Assembly (NCBI RefSeq): GCF_025860055.1
Contig: NC_068291.1
Coordinates: forward strand, 39,154,273 to 39,218,272
Direction: 5' to 3'
From: Xyrauchen texanus
Lineage: Eukaryota > Chordata > Actinopteri > Cypriniformes > Catostomidae
DNA length: 64,000 bases
The translations under genes and the position numbers were made by a program. Every line of letters starts with the position of its first letter. Position 1 is the stretch's first letter. The notes beneath the pieces are model-generated. The model was not told where the DNA came from and did not search any database. It saw nothing but the letters and a program-made list of their open reading frames with translations. Of the stretch, positions 47,788 through 60,400 are shown one piece after another.

Positions 47788-47985
47788 TGTAATTTCTGTG
47801 ACACTAGCGCCACAGATTGGAATTACTTGTTCAAACAGTCAGAGGCCCAAACCCCAACTTACGCCATTGATTGAGTAAAGTTATTGGGACGGGTCTCTCG
47901 AAACAAACAGTATGTTTTATTTCGCAATGGAGGGAGTGTTTAAAGTTTGAGAAAATTTAAATTTTCAATAGAGCTTTCTGAATAT
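47788..47985 (+). repeat. Repeat family R1, partial copy C
   Basis: The text GTTCAAACAGTCAGAGGCCC to GGGACGGGTCTCTCGAAACA matches R1 copies at 2970-3310 and 47990-48985. It directly follows the Sleeping Beauty-type element. Confidence 0.55.
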
Positions 47986-47989
47986 ACTA

Positions 47990-48985
47990 CTAGCCTGCAG
48001 TTGTTCAAACAATCAGGTAGCCCCACCCCCAACTCATTCCATTGGTTTAGTAATGTTGGGGCAGGCCTAAAGCTGCGTTCACACTGCCAGCGACAAAATG
48101 ACCTCATATCGTTAATTTTCAATGAGAGCTGGCGATTTCCGGTGGCACGAGCAATGGCAAACAGATGTGGGCATTTCCAGTGACATGACAAAGTTGAGAA
48201 ATGTTTAACTTTATGCAAATGAAGAGCGACTTTCGGGCATGACAGCCAATACGAGAGAAGATGGTAGAGCTCAATTGATCCTTCTCTCCATCTCAGCTCC
48301 TGCAGTGACAGAAATATGGAGGAAAGGCTAATTCTTTCTGTTAGCAATTTACCAGTGTTATTTATATGACCATGTACAGGGACATATTTATGAAAAATGA
48401 TGCATGGAAAGGTGTATCTGAGATCAAGGGGATTCCAAGTATGTTTAAATCATCAAATAGCCTGTAAAATTAACTATGATATAATTAGTTTTGAAAACGT
48501 GTTACATGTATGACAGCAAACAAAACTATATAAATGATCAGATATAGTGAATAAACATACCATATTAATAACCTTACTAATATTTCAATAATAATATTAA
48601 CTGTAAAGAAACCGTGCTGTTTAGACTCTCCATACACACCACTAGCGACCTAACCGCCAGCCACTGGCGACATGCAGCGACAAAGTAGCTGGCCGTGTGA
48701 ACGCAGCTTAAGGGGATCAAACAAAACCAACAGGAATTTCTATAGCACCACAGAGACACAGTGTTTACAGTTTTTGAGAAAATTTGACCAATTAATAGCT
48801 TACTTATAGTTTTTCCTGCATATTAAGCTGGGATAGAATAAAGTATTTTAACATGAAAAAGTTACATAAGTTTTAATTATATGGAGTGATATAGCTTTGT
48901 GACATATACATTATTTTGTGATGTCTGTGGTTTACTTTCTTGTCAAAAGGCTAAGATTTGTAGTTGTTTTAAGAAAGGGTCTGCT
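47990..48985 (+). repeat. Repeat family R1, copy B, split by a MITE
   Basis: The left piece (47990-48070) and right piece (48709-48985) together follow the order of the uninterrupted copy at 2970-3310. The break lies exactly at CCTAA|GGGG, corresponding to TCTAAGCGGG in copy A. The insertion between them is the element at 48071-48708. Confidence 0.7.
48071..48708. mobile_element. PIF/Harbinger-like MITE with TAA duplication
   Basis: Terminal inverted repeat AGCTGCGTTCACAC (left) and GTGTGAACGCAGCT (right), flanked by TAA (48068-48070 and 48709-48711). A 3-bp T-A-A duplication fits PIF/Harbinger. There is no transposase frame. The interior near the ends has GCCAGCGACAAAATGACCTC and GCCACTGGCGACATGCAGCG, extending the inverted symmetry. 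Confidence 0.8.
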
Positions 48986-48986
48986 A

Positions 48987-48987
<1 letters not shown>

Positions 48988-49049
<62 letters not shown>

Positions 49050-49062
49050 CATATATGTTGTA
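48988..49062. repeat. (AT)n microsatellite
   Basis: About 24 AT units then imperfect ATACAT units. Confidence 0.95.
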
Positions 49063-49167
49063 TTTTCTCCAAACACGCGGGGTAGGGTTGCTACTTTTGA
49101 AGTTTTAAAATAAGTAAAACTTAACTGGAGAGCATGATGGGGCACGGGAAGTTTCAGTGGGACTAGC

Positions 49168-49336
49168 ATGGCTGCGGTATCAAGAAAGTCTCACTAGACC
49201 GAAGAAATTGAGGAAAAATTTGTGTAACATTGGCAGGAGCACCAGTGCCTATTTCATGTTTCATCTGAACTGTACTACAACCGGGTGGAGAAAGTGAAGC
49301 GTTGGAGAGAAATTGACAATTCTCTTGGACAGTCAG
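49168..49336 (+). pseudogene. MADF-domain protein exon, decayed
   Basis: From ATG at 49168 the frame reads MAAVSRKSH, stop, TEEIEEKFV, stop, HWQEHQCLFHVSSELYYNRV then EKVKRWREIDNSLGQS and reaches a GTAAGC donor at 49337. The pattern (E..FVE.W..H.CL......YYNR..K...W..I...LG) is that of a MADF (Myb/SANT-like) DNA-binding domain, found in many multicopy fish genes and in transposon-derived proteins. Two in-frame stops (TAG, TAA) show decay. No following exon was seen. Confidence 0.6.
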
Positions 49337-49339
49337 GTA

Positions 49340-50119
49340 AGCAAATAGGAAGATTTTTCAGTAGGAGGTACTTTTTCATATTGTAGCCAATAAAATGTAT
49401 GATGCCTTTAGGCGATTTAAAACATACACATCATATTCTGAAATGCATAACAAATGAATGCATTTGTTTTCGTATCACTTCTCGCGTGTACGTTGTTGTA
49501 CTCTGGTCCAGTAAGTTCCTGGTGTATCAACTCCGTTATCAAACAGATACAAACATCTGTGACACTCTTTAAAACACCCAACACATTTTTGAATCAGAAT
49601 AGTAATGCTTTTAATGTCATTTTCAGTCTAATGCGGTTTTCAAAATAGGTTTCAATTTCAAATCTTTGAGACCATGCGGATTTTAATGACGATGTCCAAG
49701 CTAGTGCAAGCTTGTCACACACGCTGTTTAAAGAGATTACCGTGACACTCCTTTCCCTTCCGGTCACGTGAACAACAAATTCATGACGTCAGATGCTTTC
49801 CTCGGCAACGACATGAAGACGCCATTACTGTTGTCTTCAACTTACCTTTTCTACACGATCGTAAAACGATGTATTTGTAAAACAGTGGCGATGCAAATCC
49901 CATTAAGAACATATTTACGCTACAATATTGCTTAAGTTTCAGAATTTGACTAGAAAGACAACATGCAGTCACGGGGCTCACCGCGAAATCTCACGGGTTC
50001 CGAGTCCAGATATCGAAAATAATTACGTTGGGTACAAAATGGCGAATGTTTCCTTCACTGCGACATGCGCAGATTGAGCAAAGACTTTCCCTCTGAAATG
50101 AAGCTCCGTTCCCATGAAA
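49340..50119. other. Upstream region of arid4a with CpG-rich patches
   Basis: No coding exon. It includes an ETS-like CTTCCGG next to TCACGTGA (about 49757-49769), a CRE-like TGACGTCA (about 49784), and a consensus 5' splice site on the minus strand at 49846, which may belong to a divergent transcript. Confidence 0.4.
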
Positions 50120-50470
50120 CACTACAGCCAATGGACTCAGCAGACGGGGGGGTTCTGAGTCAATACAACCAATCAGAACTGCGGAAGCCACAGCTTCGGA
50201 AACATGCAGCCAGTCGGAGACCAGCATGAATTTGTTTTATTTGCAAAGAGTGGGGGAATCAAAGAACACCAATGAGAGGGCGTCATTTGCAGCGCCGCTT
50301 TCGTGCACACCAATCAATTTTCGCGCCATAGTCTGACCTATAGAATTTCGCTGAGCAGGCAGCCAATCACAATGTCCAGAATTTGCCCACAGTGGTCCGA
50401 GCAGCCAATCGAGATTCGAGAAACGGAACCTCAGCTCAACAGCTTGTTATTTCGTTTATGCCTTTGCAGC
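50120..50470 (+). promoter_or_regulatory. arid4a promoter: six CCAAT boxes and an E2F-type site
   Basis: CCAAT occurs on the plus strand at 50128, 50169, 50269, 50310, 50363 and 50405, with spacings of 41, 100, 41, 53 and 42 bp. A perfect E2F-type TTTCGCGC is at 50319-50326, just after the fourth box. No TATA box. The array ends about 100 bp before a GTAAGT donor at 50510, so transcription probably starts between about 50430 and 50490. Regular CCAAT arrays with E2F sites are typical of NF-Y-driven, cell-cycle-linked promoters. Confidence 0.65.
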
Positions 50471-50509
50471 CTAAGCGAATGCTGAGCTGAAGCGGTCTTA
50501 TAGGAGCTT
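50430..50509 (+). other. Probable arid4a non-coding first exon
   Basis: The sequence ends TATAGGAGCTT|GTAAGT, a strong donor, with no coding frame joined to it. The next acceptor (CTGTTTCAG at 51427) starts the exon carrying the arid4a ATG. The left edge is unknown. Confidence 0.5.
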
Positions 50510-51471
50510 GTAAGTACACATCTATATTTCCATATTACATTCAAACACCAACATTAAACGATTATATTTTTAACTGTATTGTTTACACTACTCAATCCGA
50601 AAGTAATCCAGTCATATTAGTCGTTTTCCCGTAGTTTCCAGCGAAGGTATTTAGGCGACGGAGAAAAAAAAATGAATGGCAGAGACTAGTCACAGCTAGG
50701 CAGCTTGTTTTCTCACAGTATTCGCGGTTAATTCTGACGACTTTTACTCAAACTAAACCCTTACCCTACTTTTTTCGTCTAAAACTTACCTGATAACTCA
50801 AGCTTATACGCATTGGAAGGGAAAAGTCTCCCATCAAATGCCTCACATATTGTTGCGGAACTAGCATGAAGAACAGTTTAAATCGCCATAACAGCTTCAC
50901 TATATTTAGCTCAACCGTCGCAGTTTGATTGACAGGCGTCAATAACAATCATACCCGTCAGCTTTTGTCCTTTATAAACAAATGCATCGGCAAAAAAAAA
51001 CTGTTAAGTGAGATAAATGTGTGGTTAGTGGATGGTGGAGGGGCTGACATGCTGCAGGACGGTGTGTAAGCTATGATGGCGACGTGACACACAGAGACAC
51101 AGTGAGTAAAGCGGGAAGGAAACACGCAGGGTTTGTAGCGGCTGTTCTCCTTCTCCCGTAACTGTGTGCTTTTTTTTTTTTTTACATCATCAGGACATTG
51201 TAATGGACTCAGATTGGAAGTGAAGTCATGTTTGGTCCAGTTAAGTTGTGTTTTAACGAGCCTATCGTGTTTTTTGCCATTTTTGACGGGATGAGATGTG
51301 GCTAACTGCGTTAGCTTCTGTAGCGTTTTCTGTGTTGTGCTGTCAGATCCTTCACACTGGGACATGTTTTTAAGCACATGGCGGTAGATCGTGACTGATT
51401 CTTAATGCTTGTTTTGTTCTGTTTCAGCAGTCAAAACCAATCGAGCTGGACTCCCTCAAATAGCCATCAAG

Positions 51472-54400
51472 ATGAAGGTGAGTCTCGGAGATCCTCTGCA
51501 GTTTTTATAGTTGACGCCTCTTCCAATGAACCCCAAACAAGCATTTGAAACAAAAGACTTGTATGCATCAAACTTAGGTGGGGAAAAGTGTATGCCTTGT
51601 GTTTTTGTTAAGAAATAGTCAACTGTCAACAGCCTTATCCAGCATGTATGAGACTTTTCAGTTCTTTGTCTAACGCTTTTTGAAGCTATGTAATTGGTTT
51701 CACATGTATTGATGACGTACCAATGCCAAGAGCTGTAACTTTTAGTTTTTATAATACGCTAATGTTGTTGCTTTTCAATTATTCTTGATTGTTTTGTAAA
51801 GGCTTTCTTTGCATGATTGTTACATATGGAGACTGGGTGTTTGTATGGATCTGTATATGCACATAATAATATTTACACTGTCCACAGGTAGCAGATGAAC
51901 CTGCCTACCTGACCGTGGGGACGGATGTGAGTGCAAAGTACCGCGGTGCCTTCTGCGAGGCAAAAATCAAGACTGTTAAACGCATGGTGAAAGTTAAGGT
52001 AAGCTTAATCTATCTGATATCAATCTATGTACACATGTTCTCTAGATTACATATTTTCTAGTTTTTGAGTCTAGAAGTCAGACTTTGCTGTAAAGAATAT
52101 GGGAAAGTTGTCTCCCAATTTAAATCCTCTAATAGCTTCCTAAACTTTAATTTAAAAAGATTTAAGAGTCCGTATGTTCAGAGTTCAGCTTAAGTCTTAT
52201 CCGTCAAGCTAGTATCAGATGACCGAGTATAAACAAACTTTTCAGTTTGTGTCAGTGTCCGTTTCCTCTTTTGACAATGCGAAGATTTAAGGCCCGATAT
52301 AATTAATCCGAAGAACCAATGGGTGTGAAGTCATTTAGAACAGAATCTGCCCGAAGAGGTATTTTTGTGCTTGATTCGGTGGTTTGTATCCGCTCGTCTG
52401 GGTGAACTTTTAGGAAAATGTCTTACCAGCTTCTAAACACCTTCTTACTACCATTGGTCCACATCATCAGTAGGTGTGACCTGGATCTCAACCTACCTTG
52501 AGGCTGACAGCTAATTTTGTTTACATTGTACAGTTAACATGAACACTGGCATGCAGAGTTATTAGTGAGCAAGTGCCCATTCACTAATTTTCCATCTTTA
52601 GTGAAAGCCATTTACACATCTGCCCAAAGTAAGATATGCCTATCATCATTCATTTGTTTTTATTCTGCACATTAACACTTTTATACACTCATCTTTGCTA
52701 TAGTATCAGTCATCATAAATTACAAAAACAGAGTGTAACTGGCACACATTATTGCCATGTTTGTGCATTAGCGTCATGAATTCAGAATGTAAACAAGACA
52801 AATGTAAAATTTTCTACTTCATGTATATTACTTTAAATCATCATCATCAAGTGGGTAAAACAATTTATTTTACTGACCTCATGGTCTGGCGGATGTCTGA
52901 ATGTTTACAAACGTTATAGTGTTGCTTGGTTTTACTCTTGCATGAAGAAGAACTTCTCCAGAAGTGTATAGGGGCCTTTATGTTACTGTAAATGGGATAT
53001 TCAGATTTCATGCTTAAGTTTTTGGTGCATGTTATGCATCAAACTTTAGTTACTTAGCTGGCACTCGCATGGAAATAATGATTTTTCTTTCGCAAACTTT
53101 ATCCAGCAGATGGTAATCATGTCTTGTAAAATGTATTGATGAACCTTTTGAGCATCAGTTGTCCAAAACGACTGTCTTTTCATATAGACTAGTCAGTGAA
53201 ACAGGACATCTGTCAAATATTTACATTTATGCATTTGTCCATGTTTTATTTTTTTATGAACAATAAGCTTTCAGAAGCTTAATTTAGATCACTCTATAGA
53301 ACTACAATGCCCATCATGCACTACGTCTCCTCCCGAAGTTTGCACACTTGTACTCCTGATTTCTCGCAATACATGGAAAGTAGAGGCGTACACAAGCAAC
53401 ACGTTACTTAATTTAAAAAGTAACTGATATTATGGTCTAAAATAAAAAATATTGTTACTCTACATGACAAAGTAATCTGATTATGTAATACGCTACTTGT
53501 AACGCGTTACCCCCAATGCTGCTCTTAACAATGTACACTGGTGCTCATTAACAAACTTGTTTGAGACCGATCATGAAGAACATGCCGTCTGTTACACAAC
53601 CAGATTATTTCACCTTCGTTGGACCCTGCGACGAGTCTCTGAGCATCTATTGCTTTGTTATTGTTTTGCTTTGGTGCTCTTCTATATCTAATAACATTTT
53701 TGCTTGTAGGTTGTGCTAAAAGGTGACAGCATCTCACAAGTTGTCCAAGATGACCAAGTCAAAGGACCTTTAAGTGTAAGATGAGCTTCATTGTTTGCTG
53801 ACTCTACAAATTATGCAAATCAAGTTCCCTTTAATGCCAGTTAGAGCTTTTTAAAGAAGTGGCTAGATAATGTGCCAAAGTTTTAATTATGGGGCAGAAG
53901 TAACTTGGATGTTGTGGCTTTAGAAAAGAGATTTGTAGCCTAAATTTAATTTAAAAAGAGCTAAATGTGTTCGTTATGCAATATGTGTTTTATATGGACA
54001 CTATGTTATGACCTCCTCGATTGCTTCATTATGTGTGCACATAATGTCTAGAATCATGCAATGGTGTAATGTATCTCTGTGGTCTCAGGTTGGCTCGACT
54101 GTGGAGGTGAAGAGCCCAGAGGGTGGACTTAGTGAAGCTGTCATCAGCAAACTCACAGATGCCAGCTGGTACACTGTGGGTACGTACAGACATAGCTGAC
54201 TTGATGTCCCTGAAGCTTTACATTCAGAAGACCGATCTCAGTCCCTGTATTTGCACTTCAATAACAATATGACTTCTAATCTTATTTATATTTAGGTTTT
54301 TAAGCTTCTTGTGCTTCTTCCTCATTACAGTATTTGATGATGGAGATGAGAAAACCCTTAGAAGAACCTCATTGTGCCTGAAAGGCGAAAGGCATTTTGC

Positions 54401-57400
54401 AGAGAGCGAGGTATGAAGCAGCTGTATTGTATGTGATGTATTTTCTGTGGATTATGTGTCATGTGAGTGCTAAAAACTTGTCTTTGTTCTCTCTTTCTCC
54501 ATATCTTTTTTTATGACAGACACTGGACCAACTGCCCTTGACAAACCCAGAGCACTTTGGCACTCCTGTCATTGGAAAGAAGACAAATCGAGGCAGAAGG
54601 TCTTCTCAGGCAGTGTGAGTATCTATGGTTCCTTGAGTCTAGGTGCTACCCATATTTATTTATCAAATGTATGTAAAGTGTATTCTTTGTTGAAGGTGCC
54701 ATACTCTATAATTTAATTAATTTTTCCTATAAACCTTCCTTATGTTAGTTAAGAATACTTGCTTAAATGGCATAAATTAGTTTTAAATGACAATTTTCCT
54801 TGGCTGTTTTTGCTACTGTACCTTAAGTGTGTACGTGATTTCTGTTATGACTGGGTTACCTCTTTGCAAAATACGCTGGCTTGGTTCATACGGTTCTTCA
54901 TCTGGTCAGGCCAAGTGACGTTTTGAATAGGCGCTGTATATGTTGTGAGATGTAAATGTGTACAGTCGTACATTAAAGGGATAGTTCACCCAAAAATTTT
55001 AATTCTCATCATTTTCTCACCCTCATGTCATCCCAGATCTCTATGACTTTCTTGCTTCTGCAGAACACAAATTAAGATTTTTATTGTAGAATATCTCAGC
55101 TCTGTTGGTCCCTTCAATGCTAGTGAATGGTGAAAGGGTTAAAAAGCAGCATAAATGTAATCCAGATGACTCAAGTGGTTACATTCATATCTTCAAAAGT
55201 TATGTGATAAGTGTGGGTAAGAAACAGATCAATATTTAAGTCCTTTTTGACTATAAATCTCCACTTTCGCTTTCAGATGTGAAAGTGAAACTAAACAGGT
55301 GCCTGATGTGAAAGTGGAGATTTATAGTAAACTATTACTTGTATTGATCTGTTTCTAACCTATCACATTGCTTTTAAAGATATGGATTTAACCACTTCAT
55401 TCTTATTGAATAAGTTTATGCTTTTTATGTGTTTTGTGGACCTTCACATTTTTGGCCATTGTTCACTTGCACTTGAAAGGACCAACAGAGCTGAGATATT
55501 CTTCTAACAATCTTTGTTCTGTTTTCTAACAACAAGAAATGAATGAGTAGTTATAATAGAATCTTTGTAGACGATGAGGGGATGTAAAAATGCATCTTTA
55601 ACACCACAATTCACACTGAGCTTAAGAGTAACACTTGCTAATCTTTTGTACTTTATGCCCAAACTTTGTTGCCAGTAGTTGGATCCCTATTATGTCATAA
55701 AACTAACTTTAAATTAAAGAAAGCATCATCAGGAAGGACCTAAGATTGTCAGTGTTTTTAACTGTTGGTTCTATAAAATATCCCAGTTGGACCCAGAACT
55801 GGAACAAGTATTATGGCATGGTTCTATTTTTTTTTTCTTCATTGCTTTTTTCCCCTCGCTGAACATGCTTAAAAATAGCTTTTTTTAAAATAGTTTAGCT
55901 GGTCTGGTCAGTGTTATAATGTGAAATGGGAACATTTGTTTCAAACAATTTTTCCTTTTATGCAATGCAGTGCAGAGGACGAGAAGGAGTCTTCATCAAG
56001 TGAAGATGATTATGATGACAGGAGAAGGATCAATGATGATCTGTTGGGGAAAGTTGCCTGTATTCAAAATGAGTCTGATAGTAATACCTGGTACTACGCT
56101 CTGGTGAGTTCTTGCTTCATTTAGTTAAGTTGTTTTAATTCATAGTTTTTAAAACAAGCTGGAGAGATTGCCAGGTGTGGAGAAACTTAACGTATGAAGC
56201 TTTCTTGAACTAGCCTTGTGTTTCATTTTTTTTTTATGAAACCTTTTTGACTCAATGATTGTATCAAGGAATACCTGAATGCTGTATATAGATTTTTTTA
56301 GACTGTACTTGTATACCTTTGCAGTTTTCACTTGGATTCTGAAGCGCTTTTATTTTATTTGTCTCTGAAGGTGATATCTCCAAGCTGCAATGATGAACTT
56401 ACTGTCAAAAAGGACCAATGTTTAGTGAGATCATTTGCTGATTCCAAATTGTGAGTAGCAATTCAAAATAGTTTTACCCCTTTAAATAAAAAAAAAAATA
56501 CTTTTGTGACTTTTAGTCCATGTCGTTTGAGGCCATCTACAATTGTAGTCAGAAGTTTACATACACTTAGATTGAAGTCATTAAAACCACTACACATATT
56601 TAATATTAGCAAACTATTGTTTTGGCAAGTCGTTTAGGACATCTACTTTGTGCATGGCACAATTAATTTTTCCGACAATTGTTTACAGACAGATTGTTTC
56701 ACTTTTAATTGACTAGATCACAATTCCAGTTGGTCAGTTTACATACATAAAGTTAACTGCCTTTTAAGCAGCTTGTAAAATTCCAGAAAATATCGTCAAG
56801 CCTTTAGACAGCTAGCCAATTAGCTTCTGATAGGAGGTGTACCTGTGGATGTATTTTAAGGCCTACCTTCAAACTCAATACCTCTTTGCTTGACATCATG
56901 GGACAATCAAAAGAAATCATCCAAGACCTCAGAAAGAAAATTGTGGACCTCCACAAGTCTGTTTCATCCTTGGGAGCAATTTCCAAATGCCTGAAGGTAC
57001 CACGTTCATCTGAACAAACAATAGTATGCAAGTATAAACACTATGGGACCACACAGACATCATACTGCTCATGAAGGAGACTCATTCTATCTCCTAAAGA
57101 TGAAAATTGCAAATCAATCCCAGAACAACAGCAAAGGACCTTGTGAAGAAGCTGTAGAAAACCGGTAGACAATTATCTATATCCACAGTAAAACAAGTCC
57201 TATATCGGCATAACCTGAAAGTCTGATCAGCAAGGAAGAAGCCACTGCTCCAAAACCGCCATAAAATAGCCAGACTACTGGATGCAAGTGCACATGGGGA
57301 CAAAGATCTTACTTGGAGAAATGTCCTCTGGTCTAATGAAACAAAAATGTAACCGTTTGGTCATAATGACCATTTTTATGTTTGAAGGAAAAATGGTGAG

Positions 57401-60400
57401 GCTTGCAAGCCGAAGAAAACCATCCCAACGGTGAAGCATGGGAGTGGCAGCATCGTGTTATGGGGTTACTTTGGTGCAGGAGGGACTGGTGCACTTCACA
57501 AAATTGATTGCATCATGAGGAAGGAAAATTATGTTGATATATTGAAGCAACATGTCAAGACATCAGGCAGAAAGTTAAAGCTTGGTCACAAATGGGTCTT
57601 CTAAATGGACAATGATGCCAAGAATACCTCTAAAGTTGTGGCAAAATGGCTTATGGACAAAGTCAAGGAATTAGAGTTGCCATCACAAAGACCTGACCTC
57701 AATCTGATAGAAAATGTGTGGGCAGAACTGAAAAAGTGTGTGCGAGCAAGGAGGCCTACTAACCTGGCTCAGTTACACCAGTTTTGTCTGGAGGAATGGG
57801 CCAAATTCCAGCAACTTATTGTGAGAAGCTTGTGGAAGGCTACACAAAACATTTGACGCAAGTTAAACAATTTAAAGGCAATGCTATTAAATACTAACAA
57901 AGTGTATGTACTCTTCTGACCCACTGGGGATGTGATGAAAGAAATTTAAGCTGAAATAAATAATTCTCTACCTTTATTCTGACATTTCACCTAAGGCAGG
58001 GAATGTTTTCTACGATTAAATGTCAGAAATTTTGAAAAACTGAGTTTAAATGTATTTGGCTAAGGGGTATGTGAACTACTGACTTCAACTGTTTATGTAG
58101 CATGCTCCTTAAGGTTAACAAAATGAACTTCAAACAGCTATACACATTTCAAATATGCAGTCTTTTGTGAAAACAGACCAAAAATATTGACGATGACTCT
58201 TTTACATTTACAAATTGTCCAATAAAATGCTCACTGCAGTGTTTCCCCAGTGATTGTTTTTCAGCAACATTGCTGTTGTGCATGCCCACAAGCCCGCAAA
58301 TTCGGACCCGTATTTACGCACATCAGAGGAATAGCTTAAAGGGACTTTAGAATAATTTTAGATGGGCTATTCATGTTCACCTTGGCATGTTTATTTACTG
58401 GGAGATTTTGACACTTTTAGGGCACTGGAAGCCCAGAAATCTATAGTAATAACTATCCAATAATGAAATGCCTCATTGCAGAAAATTACTTGCACTATTT
58501 TAAGTAAAAAAATAAAAATAAATAATAATATAAGATGATATAAACCAAGGACTTCACTCTTAGGTTGGCGGCTCAGCCCCCAATGACACTAAGATGTGCG
58601 CATTTAATGAATTCCTCTCTTTTGTATAGATGGTTTTTATATTAAAATAACCAGCTAATACACTCAGAATATCATAATTTTATATTTTAAAGATTTATAA
58701 ATTTATAACAATAACCAAAATTGCATCATTGCCGGAGGCGCATGGATGCAAATGCTGAGGGGAGTGGATACAATGACACCCGGGATGGAAAGTGTGGTGG
58801 CAAATAGGCTGGCCTGGCTTCTGTCCGGATGGGCAGTGGTTAGTTTATGAACGAAACATTATTACTGCTCACAGCTGACTGGGGCCAGCAATTCTTGCAT
58901 TGCATGAAGAATATTAATGAACCATAAGAAATTTCACTAGTGGATCTTAATGCATATAGGGGAAACACTGGTGTAGAATGAGTATGCCCTCTTCCCCTAA
59001 TACCACCGGTAAGAAACAAATCATGGTTCATTGCTGTTATGTAAGCAAAGACTATTGGCTGTTTAAAAAATGGACACGCCCTTCGATATGTCCAGCCCAA
59101 TTTTGTTTTAATAAGGAATGTTAACACATGAAATAAAACTGCATATTGAGCCGTTTCATGGGGTCTTGATTGCAGAATATGTATATTGTCTTTTGATGTG
59201 CTAGAAATGTTGTTTAAGAAGAAATATTTTTATTTAACATTATTAATCTCTCTCTGATTCATTGTTGTTTTTAATTTTCCCGTAGTCACACCGTGACACG
59301 CAAAGATGTTCAGGAAGTGAACCTCGACATCATCTCAGAATCTGAAAATACAAACAAGAAAGGTACAAAACATTAGTTCACCTTAAATTACCTCCATGCA
59401 ATGAAGAGTGTCTCGTGGTCTCTAATCCACTCTTTCTTGTGTCTGTCTTTTCTCTCTGGTCAGGGTTTGAAGCAGCACAGCTCTTCCTAAAGGACAAACG
59501 GGTCCCTGGCAGCTGGAAGGTGGACTTGAGCGAGATTCTGGAATCCTCCAGTAGTGATGAAGATGATAATGGTGAAGGCAAAGAGAGGGAGGAGGAGGAG
59601 GAGGAGGAGGAGAAAGGGCCAGAGCCTGAGGAAGTAAGACTCCAGTACTCATTTGTCATTGCCAACAAATTCCATCAATACTCTTATTTAGAAAAATGTT
59701 GTCCCTTTTGACCCAGGAATGAATTTTCCCTCTTCTAGACAGTTAATCCAAAAATAATTTATTCACTCTCATGTTGATCCAAATCTAAATGACTTTCTTC
59801 CATTGAACACAAAAGTAGTTTTTCGGCAGAGTGTCAGCCTCCAGGCACCATTCAATTTAATTGTAAAAAAAGATGCAATGAAAATGAATGGCCTAACCTT
59901 TTTTTGCATTACATGGAAGAAAGTCATATGGGTTTGGAACAAAATGAGGGGGAGTAAAAAATGACCCAACTATCCCTTTAAGGTTACATGTCAAGCTTTT
60001 GAGTTGAGGCTATTTTCCTAATTTTTACTAATATTGTGGTATATGTACTTTTGCAATGACAGCTTGGATGATTTTTGCTTGCCAGAGCTTAGCACTTAGC
60101 TCTGACGCAAAGTGAGAACATTCACAGGCAACACCAGCTGACTGAGAGTCCCAGAGTTTGTGTTTACGTTGATTTGTGAAGACATTCCTCGGCTTTTTAC
60201 ATCTCGTGTTCTCCTACACCTTGATTAAGCCCACTGAATGGTCCCAGCATGTGGTAAACCCCCAGGCTCCGGACAGCAATGTCTCATTCTTCTTGCTCCC
60301 TGAGTTTGGACAAATGGCCATTTGCTTGGTTTTCCAACATGTTCCCATGGCAACCGCTTGTTCCTTTTGGTTGTGAAAAGGCTGTGGGGATTTGCTTTGA

